From positions 1 to 6,600 of the forward strand of contig URNB01000106.1 of assembly GCA_900549055.1 (NCBI GenBank): a stretch of 6,600 bases of DNA, written 5' to 3'. This DNA comes from an uncultured Oscillospiraceae bacterium. GTDB taxonomy: Bacteria; Bacillota; Clostridia; Oscillospirales; Acutalibacteraceae. Shown piece by piece: positions 1 through 5,615 of the stretch (its first letter is position 1; each line of letters starts with the position of its first letter). The translations under genes were made by a program, and so were the position numbers. The notes beneath the pieces are model-generated. The model was not told where the DNA came from, did not search any database, and worked only from the letters and a program-made list of their open reading frames with translations.

Positions 1-32
1 CCTGCCGCTGTCGGTTAACCGACAGCGGCAGG
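1..32. terminator. 32-bp perfect palindrome, probable (bidirectional) intrinsic terminator
   Basis: The arm CCTGCCGCTGTCGGTT is followed immediately by its exact reverse complement, giving a 14-bp GC-rich stem with a TTAA loop. On the plus strand it is followed by TTTATGCTTTATA, a moderately T-rich tail, and on the minus strand it is preceded by an A-rich stretch. This fits a strong terminator for a plus-strand gene left of the window. It could also end the minus-strand operon if a T-run lies just outside the window. The sequence to the left is not visible, so the direction is uncertain. Confidence 0.6.
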
Positions 33-127
33 TTTATGCTTTATACGATAGATATTAGACGGCGGACATCAGATTAATACACCTCAGTCAGCCGCATCGA
101 CAGTTCCTCTGTGTAAGTGAAGGATGT

Positions 128-142
128 CCCCGCAGTGCGGGG
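128..142. repeat. small GC-rich inverted repeat
   Basis: CCCCGCAGTGCGGGG is a perfect inverted repeat around a central G, giving a 6-bp GC stem with a three-base loop on either strand. No T-run follows it on either strand, so it is not a textbook terminator. It lies 74 bp beyond the icd stop codon and may protect the 3' end of the transcript or pause polymerase (inference). Confidence 0.4.
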
Positions 143-152
143 AAAATGTCAT

Positions 153-187
153 GAAACAACAAAAGGTGACCGCCGCAGTCAGCGGGT
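153..187 (-). terminator. possible weak terminator of the citrate synthase-icd operon
   Basis: On the minus strand, about 29 bp after the icd stop codon, ACCCGC and GCGGCGGT can pair around a TGACT loop with a two-base bulge. A few bases later comes the T-rich TTTTGTTGTTTC. The stem is short and imperfect and the T-run is interrupted, so this is a weak candidate. No better terminator for the operon lies between the icd stop and the palindrome at the window edge. Confidence 0.35.
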
Positions 188-215
188 GTCATGCGTAAGC
201 TATGACGGAAATTTC

Positions 216-1364
216 TTACAGCTGCTCAATCGTTGCCATAAGGTAATCTCCGAACTGCGAGCAGGTAGCGCCGTCCTCATGACCGGTGATAACATATTTT
301 TTATCAACCTCGGTGCAGATGTGGAGCGCTTTATTCAGCTTATCCGTCTTTTCGGTAAAGCCGATGTGGCGCAGCAGCATTTCGGTTGCCTTGAACATAC
401 TGGTGGGGTTAGCATATGCTCCCCTGCCCGTTTCTATCATACGCGGTGCGGAGCCGTGAATAGCCTCGAACATGGCGTAAACGTCGCCTATATTGGCGCT
501 GCCCGCCGTGCCTACGCCGCCCTGTATCTGCGCTGCCTCGTCGGTAATAATATCGCCGTAAAGGTTCGGCAGAAGAATCACCTGGAAGTTGCTTCTTACG
601 CGCTCGTTTACAAGGTTCGCGGTCATAATATCAATGTACCAGTCTTCGGCGGTAATGCCTGGGTAATCCTTCGCAACCTCGTGGCAAAGCTCGGAGAACT
701 TGCCGTCGGTCTTCTTCATAATGTTAGCCTTTGTAACTATTGCAACGTTGGTTTTGCCGTTGTTCTTAGCGTACTCAAAAGCGGCGCGCGCAATGCGCTT
801 TGTGCCCTCGTTGGTGGTAACCTTAAAATCGAAAGCCAAGGTATCGGGAATTTCGACGCCGCGGCTGCCGAGAACATACTCGCCCTCGGTGTTTTCACGG
901 AAGAATGTCCAGTCAATTCCAAGCTCGGGCACGGCTACGGGGCGAACGTTAGCGTATAAATCAAGCTCGCGGCGCATTGCCACGTTTGCGCTTTCAAGCG
1001 TGCCGCCTTTCAGCGTGGTGGTGGGTGCTTTAAGAATAACGTTGCAAGCCTTGATTTCGGCTAAAACATCATCGGGTATTGCCTGATTGTGCGCAATGCG
1101 GTTTTCAATGGTAAGCCCCTCAATGGTGCGCAGCTCAATTTTGCCCGCCGCAATTTCGTCCTTTAAAATAAACTGCAGAAGACGCTCGGATTCGGCGGAA
1201 ATTATCGGCCCGATGCCGTCGCCGCCGCAAATACCGATTATAATTTTATCAAGCTTTTTATAATCGGTGTAGCGCTTATCCTGCTCCATTTTGCGCTCGC
1301 GCGCAATCTGCTCGTTTAAAAGTGTGCGGAACTGTTCAACCGCCGCGTCAATATATTTTTCCAT
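216..1364 (-). CDS. icd: isocitrate dehydrogenase (IDH/IPMDH family)
   Basis: Oxidatively decarboxylates isocitrate to 2-oxoglutarate in the cytoplasm, the last step of the pathway encoded by this operon. The 382-residue protein carries the family's substrate-binding stretch SANVAMRRELDLYANVRP (about 125-142), which matches the E. coli Icd serine/asparagine/arginine site in spacing. It also has FRENTEGEY (155-163), catalytic Lys212 in TKANIMK, metal-binding Asp245, Asp271 and Asp275 (GDIITD), and the cofactor loop HGSAPRM (303-309). Arg308 lies where NADP-dependent E. coli Icd has Lys344 and where NAD enzymes often have Asp, which hints at NADP use (inference). About 38 charged residues precede the usual family start (KIIIGICGGDGIGP). 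The ATG has a good Shine-Dalgarno GGAAGG at 1375-1380, overlapping the 3' end of the aconitase gene six bases upstream, so translational coupling is likely. Isopropylmalate or homoisocitrate dehydrogenase is less likely given the aconitase and citrate synthase neighbours. Confidence 0.93.
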   Translation of the reverse strand: MEKYIDAAVEQFRTLLNEQIARERKMEQDKRYTDYKKLDKIIIGICGGDGIGPIISAESERLLQFILKDEIAAGKIELRTIEGLTIENRIAHNQAIPDDVLAEIKACNVILKAPTTTLKGGTLESANVAMRRELDLYANVRPVAVPELGIDWTFFRENTEGEYVLGSRGVEIPDTLAFDFKVTTNEGTKRIARAAFEYAKNNGKTNVAIVTKANIMKKTDGKFSELCHEVAKDYPGITAEDWYIDIMTANLVNERVRSNFQVILLPNLYGDIITDEAAQIQGGVGTAGSANIGDVYAMFEAIHGSAPRMIETGRGAYANPTSMFKATEMLLRHIGFTEKTDKLNKALHICTEVDKKYVITGHEDGATCSQFGDYLMATIEQL

Positions 1365-1370
1365 TTTATA

Positions 1371-3299
1371 TCAGCCTTCCTTTTTGGTATATTCAAGCAG
1401 TCCGCCTGCTTTGAGAATTGCTTTCTGACGCTCGGTAAAGGAGCATACAAGCGGTATTTCATCGCCCGTGGTTTCATCCTTCAGCATTATTTCGCCGCTG
1501 TCCATTCCCGCAAACACATTTGTAAGCGTTAATTTATCTGATTGGTTAAGCTTATCGTATTCATCGGGATTTTTAAAGGTAAGCGGCATAATTCCCGCGT
1601 TTATAAGGTTTGCAACATGAATACGCGCAAAGCTCTTTGTAATGACCGCGCGAACGCCCAAATACATGGGCACAAGCGCCGCATGCTCGCGCGATGAGCC
1701 TTGACCGTAGTTGCTGCCGCCTACAATTATGCTCTTACCCAGTGCCTTTGCGCGCTCGGGGAAGGTCTCATCACATACCGCAAAGCAGAACTGCGAAAGG
1801 TGCGGAATATTTGAGCGGTAAGGCAATATTTTAGCGCCTGCTGGCATAATGTGGTCGGTGGTTATGTTATCACCGACTTTCAGCACAAGCTCGGCTGAAA
1901 GGGTATCGGTCTGCGGTTCCGATTTCGGGAAAGGCTTAATGTTCGGTCCGCGCAGAACCTCTAAATCCTTGGCTTCCTCGGGTGTTGCGGGAGGAATTAC
2001 AGCGCTGTCGTCTATCTTGAAGGCAGCAGGCATTGTAATCTGCGGTTCTTCACCTAAAAGTCTCGGGTCGGTAATTTCGCCCGTAAGCGCCGCGGCAACC
2101 GCGGTTTCGGGGGAAACTAAGTACACGCTTGCGTCCTTAGTTCCGCTGCGACCTAAGAAATTGCGGTTAAAGGTGCGTAATGATACACCCGCGGAATTAG
2201 GCGAAAAGCCCATACCTATGCAGGGCCCGCAGGCACATTCAAGCAGTCTTGCTCCGCTTGCTAATATATCTGAAAGCGCGCCGCAATCCGCCAGCATTGA
2301 AAGCACCTGTTTAGAGCCGGGAGAAATTGAAAGGCTGACATTGGGCGAAATGGTCTTGCCCTTTAAAAGCGCCGCAACCTTCAGCATATCAAAAAGTGAA
2401 GAGTTGGTGCAGGAGCCTATGCAGACCTGGTCAACCTTTGTGCCCTTTAAGGATTCTACCGTTACGATATTGTCGGGGCTGTGAGGACATGCTATAAGCG
2501 GCTTTAAGTCATCAAGGTCAATATCTATTACCTTATCGTAAACCGCGTCCGCGTCGCTTGAAAGCTCTGTATAATCCTCTCCTCTGCCCTCTGCTTCAAG
2601 GAATTTCTTTGTAACCTCATCGGACGGGAAGATTGATGTGGTAGCGCCGAGCTCAGTGCCCATATTGGTAATGGTGGCGCGCTCCGGCACGGAAAGGTAT
2701 TTTATACCCTCGCCGCCCCACTCGATTATGGCGCCCACGCCGCCCTTAACCGAGAGTATACGCAGAATTTCAAGGCTTATATCCTTCGCGGTAACAAAAG
2801 GCTTTAATTTACCCTTTAAATTTACCTTGTACATTTTGGGCATTGTAATGTAGTAAGCGCCGCCGCCCATGGCAACCGCCACGTCAAGTCCGCCCGCGCC
2901 CATGGCAAGCATGCCTATGCCGCCGCCTGTGGGGGTGTGGCTGTCCGACCCGATAAGTGTCTTGCCGGGCTTGCCGAAACGCTCTAAATGCACCTGGTGG
3001 CAAATGCCGTTGCCGGGGCGCGAAAAGTAAATGCCGTGCTTTTTGGCAACCGACTGAATGTAGCGGTGGTCGTCGGCATTTTCAAAGCCCGATTGCAGAG
3101 TGTTGTGGTCTATATAAGCCACGCTGCGCTCGGTTTTAACGCGGTCAAGCCCCATGGTTTCAAATTCAAGATACGCCATGGTGCCCGTAGCGTCCTGCGT
3201 CAGTGTCTGGTCGATTTTAAGCGCAACCTCGCTGCCCACGGTCATATCGCCCGAGAGCATATGCGCTTTAATAATTTTCTGTGCAATAGTGTAGCCCAT
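1371..3299 (-). CDS. acn: aconitate hydratase (aconitase, Aquifex-type)
   Basis: Isomerises citrate to isocitrate through cis-aconitate using a [4Fe-4S] cluster; cytoplasmic. The 642-residue protein has the catalytic aconitase/LeuC domains first (about 1-420), with SDSHTPTGGG at 118-127. The cluster cysteines are Cys297 in CIGSCTNSS and Cys357 and Cys360 in CACGPC. The swivel domain follows (about 470-640), with DNITTDHIMPAG (477-488) and GGSNYGQGSSREHAA (527-541), which holds the catalytic serine and a substrate-binding arginine. The length is well below the ~890 residues of AcnA and fits the shorter 'Aquifex-type' aconitases common in clostridia. LeuC would be shorter and have a separate LeuD, and here the swivel domain is fused. 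The start ATG follows an AGAAAGGA site inside the end of the regulator gene, 5 bp upstream. The gene ends six bases before icd. Nothing looks broken; all cluster ligands are present. Confidence 0.95.
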   Translation of the reverse strand: MGYTIAQKIIKAHMLSGDMTVGSEVALKIDQTLTQDATGTMAYLEFETMGLDRVKTERSVAYIDHNTLQSGFENADDHRYIQSVAKKHGIYFSRPGNGICHQVHLERFGKPGKTLIGSDSHTPTGGGIGMLAMGAGGLDVAVAMGGGAYYITMPKMYKVNLKGKLKPFVTAKDISLEILRILSVKGGVGAIIEWGGEGIKYLSVPERATITNMGTELGATTSIFPSDEVTKKFLEAEGRGEDYTELSSDADAVYDKVIDIDLDDLKPLIACPHSPDNIVTVESLKGTKVDQVCIGSCTNSSLFDMLKVAALLKGKTISPNVSLSISPGSKQVLSMLADCGALSDILASGARLLECACGPCIGMGFSPNSAGVSLRTFNRNFLGRSGTKDASVYLVSPETAVAAALTGEITDPRLLGEEPQITMPAAFKIDDSAVIPPATPEEAKDLEVLRGPNIKPFPKSEPQTDTLSAELVLKVGDNITTDHIMPAGAKILPYRSNIPHLSQFCFAVCDETFPERAKALGKSIIVGGSNYGQGSSREHAALVPMYLGVRAVITKSFARIHVANLINAGIMPLTFKNPDEYDKLNQSDKLTLTNVFAGMDSGEIMLKDETTGDEIPLVCSFTERQKAILKAGGLLEYTKKEG

Positions 3300-3304
3300 A
3301 ATTA

Positions 3305-3946
3305 TTAGTCCTTTCTCATAATGTGTTTATAAGCGTTTTCAACATGCTCCGACGCATATTTTGCGGCAAGAGCGGTGTTTTTTGCCTCAATAGCCTCGTA
3401 AATTTTGCGATGCTCCGCAACAGACGCTTCCGCGCGACTTGAATTTGTAACAGAAGCGCGGCGGTATTTCTGAATCTTCTTGTGCAGCGGCACGAGGGTA
3501 TCATAAAACGCGGTGCTGCCGCTTAATTTATAAAGCGTTTCGTGAAAGCGGCTGTCCATCAGCTTTATTTGGTCGGGGTCTTTTTTATTCAGGTAAAACT
3601 CCTGAAATTCAAGCGCCTCGCGCAGCTGCTTCAGCTGCTCCTCTGTGCGGTTCTTCGCCGCAAGCGCCGCAACCTGGCATTCAAGGCTCTTGCGTATCAT
3701 AAAAATATCCTCAAGATCCTTTTCGTTAATACCGATAACTACAGAGCCCTTTCCCGATTCCTCTATAATGTGCTCCTGCTCCAAGCGGCGCAGCGCCTCT
3801 CGTATCGGGGTGCGGCTGACTCCCAACTCCGCGCTTAATTTGCTCTCGGTCAGAATTTCGCCGCGCTGATATTTGCCGCTTAAAATATCGTTTTCAAGAT
3901 GATCGAATACCTGATCTGCAAGGGATATTGTTTTATGTTCAATCAT
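3305..3946 (-). CDS. GntR-family transcriptional regulator, FadR/FCD subfamily
   Basis: A DNA-binding regulator of 213 residues. Residues about 8-72 form the GntR winged helix-turn-helix, with the signature GEILTESKLSAELGVSRTPIREALRRLEQE (29-58). Residues about 78-205 form an all-helical FCD ligand-binding domain. Its usual metal site is visible as Asp131 and His135 (DSRFH), His179 (EHRKIYEAI) and His201 (EHVENA). Metal-binding FCD proteins generally sense small carboxylates, so citrate, isocitrate or 2-oxoglutarate are natural candidates (inference). The gene sits inside the operon, 21 bp after the citrate synthase and 5 bp before aconitase. Its strong Shine-Dalgarno AAGGAG is at 3955-3960. 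A palindrome of the FCD operator type at the operon promoter (5359-5370) suggests autoregulation. The subfamily is clear; the ligand and the sign of regulation are not. Confidence 0.93.
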   Translation of the reverse strand: MIEHKTISLADQVFDHLENDILSGKYQRGEILTESKLSAELGVSRTPIREALRRLEQEHIIEESGKGSVVIGINEKDLEDIFMIRKSLECQVAALAAKNRTEEQLKQLREALEFQEFYLNKKDPDQIKLMDSRFHETLYKLSGSTAFYDTLVPLHKKIQKYRRASVTNSSRAEASVAEHRKIYEAIEAKNTALAAKYASEHVENAYKHIMRKD

Positions 3947-3967
3947 AATTCTTTCTCCTTAGGCAAA

Positions 3968-5335
3968 CTAAAATCTTCCGTCCGACAGCTCTTTTAAATG
4001 CCTTTCAAGCTCGCCGTCGGATATAGCGGTCTGTCTGCCGTTTTGATATTCCGTATCTACCCAATCCTTAAGGGCGATAACCGCGGGGTCTTTTTTATCA
4101 ACCTCGTTTTCACCCTTTAAGCCGTAATTGTGGTTTATCCAGTAGGCAATTCCCGCAAGTCCGCTGGTTTTACCTACCGAAACAGAGGCGGGGCGGTTGA
4201 GTATCTTCTCGGTATCAAAAATATTGTAAATTTCCTCGTCCTTTAAAAGCCCGTCGGCATGTATGCCCGCCTTTGTAACGTTGAAGTTTTTTCCTACAAA
4301 CGGGGTCATAGGCGGTATTTTATAGCCCATTTCCTTTTTGAAATATTCGGCTATTTCGGTTATGACCGTTGTATCCATGCCGTCAAGCGAGCCGCGGAGC
4401 GAGGCGTATTCCATAACCATTGCTTCAAGCGGAATATTGCCCGTTCTCTCTCCTATGCCGAGCAGCGAGCAGTTTACCGCCGAAGCGCCGTAAAGCCACG
4501 CGGTAGAGGCGTTTGCAACCGCCTTGTAAAAATCGTTGTGCCCGTGCCATTCGAGCATTTCGCTAGGCACATCCGAATAATGCTGCAAGCCGTAAATTAT
4601 GCCCGGCACGCTGCGCGGAAGCGCAACCTCGGGGTACGGCACGCCGTAACCCATAGTATCGCACGCCCTTATTCTTACAGGTATCTTTGCCTGCGCCGAC
4701 ATTTTCATAAGCTCGTTTACAAAGGGCACTACAAATCCGTAAAAATCCGCCCTTGTAATATCTTCAAGGTGGCAGCGCGGCATAACGCCCGCCTCGAACG
4801 CTTCCGATACCGCCTCAAGGTACATTTTCATAGCCTCGCCGCGGGTCTTTTTAAGCTTTTTGAAAATATGATAATCGCTGCAGGAAACCAAAATTCCCGT
4901 TTCCCTGATTCCAAGGTCGCGCACAAGCTTGAAGTCTTCCTTGCTGGCTCTGATCCATGTGGTAATTTCGGGGAATTTAAGCCCCAAAGACTGGCATTTC
5001 TCGATTGCTTCCCGGTCCTTTTTACTGTAAACGAAAAATTCGGTCTGGCGGATAATCCCGTAAGGTCCGCCCAATTTCGACATAAGCTTGTAAAGATTAA
5101 CGATCTGGTCAACCGTGTACGGCTCAACCGACTGCTGACCGTCGCGCAAAGATGTGTCGGTTATCCATATATCCTTCGGCATACCCATCGGCACTCTGCG
5201 GTGATTAAACGCAACGCGCGGCACATCCTCATATGTATAAAAATCCCTGTACAGGTTCGGCTCCGCCACATCCTGCAGGGAATATCTGTAATTATCCTGT
5301 TCAAGTAAATTTGTTTTACTCGATATTTCAAGCAA
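3968..5335 (-). CDS. Re-citrate synthase (isopropylmalate synthase-like DRE-TIM enzyme)
   Basis: Probably condenses acetyl-CoA with oxaloacetate to citrate, the entry step for the aconitase and isocitrate dehydrogenase downstream. The fold is a DRE-TIM barrel (about 52-325) with TDTSLRDGQQ (59-68), the metal-binding HGHND (264-268), GIGERTGN (293-300) and, after the barrel, AGIHADGL (356-363). Numbering is from the TTG chosen here. With about 455 residues it lacks the large C-terminal leucine-regulatory domain of classical LeuA. Its N-terminal region before the barrel (EPNLYRDFYTYEDVP) resembles clostridial Re-citrate synthases. These are routinely mislabelled 2-isopropylmalate synthase and in studied cases need Mn2+ or Co2+. 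An in-frame GTG at 5344 starts inside the GGAGGG ribosome site, whereas the TTG at 5335 lies eight bases after it, so TTG is preferred. The alternatives, isopropylmalate or homocitrate synthase, fit the neighbours less well. It is the first gene of the operon. Confidence 0.85.
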   Translation of the reverse strand: MLEISSKTNLLEQDNYRYSLQDVAEPNLYRDFYTYEDVPRVAFNHRRVPMGMPKDIWITDTSLRDGQQSVEPYTVDQIVNLYKLMSKLGGPYGIIRQTEFFVYSKKDREAIEKCQSLGLKFPEITTWIRASKEDFKLVRDLGIRETGILVSCSDYHIFKKLKKTRGEAMKMYLEAVSEAFEAGVMPRCHLEDITRADFYGFVVPFVNELMKMSAQAKIPVRIRACDTMGYGVPYPEVALPRSVPGIIYGLQHYSDVPSEMLEWHGHNDFYKAVANASTAWLYGASAVNCSLLGIGERTGNIPLEAMVMEYASLRGSLDGMDTTVITEIAEYFKKEMGYKIPPMTPFVGKNFNVTKAGIHADGLLKDEEIYNIFDTEKILNRPASVSVGKTSGLAGIAYWINHNYGLKGENEVDKKDPAVIALKDWVDTEYQNGRQTAISDGELERHLKELSDGRF

Positions 5336-5343
5336 TGTATTCA

Positions 5344-5349
5344 CCCTCC
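5344..5349 (-). promoter_or_regulatory. Shine-Dalgarno site that decides the citrate synthase start
   Basis: The minus strand reads CGGAGGGTGAATACATTG. The GGAGGG runs directly into the GTG at 5344-5342, leaving no spacer for initiation there. It sits eight bases before the in-frame TTG at 5335-5333, the normal spacing. No Met codon occurs in frame until deep in the N-terminal region, so a TTG start is the best reading. Confidence 0.65.
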
Positions 5350-5358
5350 GTCGGTATC

Positions 5359-5370
5359 ATTGTATACAAT
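5359..5370. promoter_or_regulatory. palindromic operator, probable binding site of the GntR/FCD regulator
   Basis: ATTGTATACAAT is a perfect 12-bp palindrome. Its core TTGTATACAA has the TNGTNNNACNA form typical of FadR/FCD-subfamily GntR operators. It overlaps the last two bases of the operon's -10 box and covers the predicted transcription start near 5362, where a bound protein would block initiation. The regulator gene lies in the same operon, so autorepression relieved by an effector is the simplest model. The palindrome and its position are seen directly; which protein binds it is inferred. Confidence 0.75.
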
Positions 5371-5397
5371 TATACACGAATATGTGATTTTTGTCAA
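5369..5397 (-). promoter_or_regulatory. sigma-A promoter of the citrate synthase operon
   Basis: On the minus strand TTGACA (5397-5392) is followed by a 17-base spacer and TATAAT (5374-5369). Both boxes match the sigma-A consensus exactly and the spacing is optimal. Transcription should start near 5362, giving a 5' leader of about 27 bases before the TTG. So strong a promoter implies that control is by repression, in line with the palindrome over the start site. Confidence 0.9.
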
Positions 5398-5404
5398 TAG
5401 TGAG

Positions 5405-5430
5405 CGGCAGGAAATTTAAAGTTTTTGCCG
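5405..5430. repeat. imperfect hairpin between the divergent promoters
   Basis: CGGCAGGAA and TTTTTGCCG can form a nine-pair stem with two G-T pairs around an AT-rich loop (ATTTAAAG). It lies between the -35 boxes of the two divergent promoters (5397 and 5448), so it would be in neither transcript. No T-run makes it a terminator. It may be chance, a protein-binding site or a boundary element. Confidence 0.3.
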
Positions 5431-5447
5431 CCGCCATGCTGTTTTCC

Positions 5448-5476
5448 TTGACAAAAGCAGACCGATGTGTTAATAT
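5448..5476 (+). promoter_or_regulatory. sigma-A promoter of the mntP riboswitch transcript
   Basis: TTGACA (5448-5453) matches the consensus -35 exactly. After 17 bases comes TAATAT (5471-5476), a four-of-six match to the -10 box. Transcription would start around 5483, immediately before the riboswitch aptamer, which is where a riboswitch-controlled promoter should sit. Confidence 0.82.
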
Positions 5477-5483
5477 CTTAATG

Positions 5484-5573
5484 ACTTGAGGGAGTAGTGG
5501 CGCGCATAAAGCGCGTTGCAAGTCGACATATCGGCATTTATTGCCCGGCTTGTATTAAATAACGAGACTCGGT
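5484..5573 (+). promoter_or_regulatory. yybP-ykoY (Mn2+) riboswitch aptamer
   Basis: The leader RNA before mntP shows the yybP-ykoY architecture. TTGAG (5486-5490) and CTCGG (5568-5572) form the closing stem P1. The conserved GGAGTAG (5491-5497) follows. CGCGC/GCGCG (5501-5515) makes a hairpin that U-G pairs lengthen. CAAGTC (5519-5524) pairs with GGCTTG (5547-5552), and between them lies the conserved GACATAT segment and a small GGC/GCC hairpin. The conserved 3' loop AACGAGA (5561-5567) closes the core. Both characteristic internal loops that form the Mn2+ pocket in known structures are recognisable. The class normally senses Mn2+ and controls Mn exporters, which is what follows here. Confidence 0.9.
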
Positions 5574-5599
5574 GCCGCGCGGCACACGGGTCTTTTTTT
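5565..5599 (+). terminator. riboswitch expression platform: intrinsic terminator
   Basis: AGACTCG-GTGCC (5565-5576) pairs with GGCAC-A-CGGGTCT (5581-5593) around a GCGC loop, twelve pairs with one bulged A, followed by seven T residues (5593-5599). The 5' arm uses bases 5568-5572, which also form the 3' side of aptamer stem P1, so the two structures exclude each other. Mn2+ binding that stabilises P1 would disrupt the terminator and let mntP be transcribed: an ON switch acting on transcription. Confidence 0.9.
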
Positions 5600-5615
5600 A
5601 TCGGGGGTAATTTTT

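Larger units (their letters stand above)
33..215. other. intergenic region without a convincing gene
   Basis: No coding region can be supported between the edge palindrome and the end of icd. The stretch holds two small GC-rich inverted repeats, listed separately. On the minus strand there is also a Shine-Dalgarno-like AGAGGA seven bases before an ATG at 97-95, which opens only a seven-codon frame (MRLTEVY, stop at 74-76). That frame is too short to call a gene. It could be chance, a leader peptide or the remnant of a decayed gene. Confidence 0.5.

Noticed and set aside
117..959. Long open frame on the plus strand opposite icd
   Set aside because: It lies almost wholly antisense to a fully convincing isocitrate dehydrogenase gene, its translation resembles no protein family, and it lacks a good ribosome site.
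1849..2484. Open frame on the plus strand opposite aconitase
   Set aside because: It is antisense to the region encoding the iron-sulphur cysteines, is low in complexity, and has no motif or start signal of its own.
4259..5308. Open frame of about 350 codons on the plus strand opposite the citrate synthase gene
   Set aside because: The translation is rich in Arg, His and Cys with no recognisable domain, as expected for the complement of a GC-biased gene. The opposite strand carries clear catalytic motifs.
3968..5344. Reading the first operon gene as leucine-pathway 2-isopropylmalate synthase
   Set aside because: There is no LeuA C-terminal regulatory domain, no leuBCD neighbours and no T-box or leader peptide upstream. 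The aconitase and isocitrate dehydrogenase partners fit citrate synthesis better.
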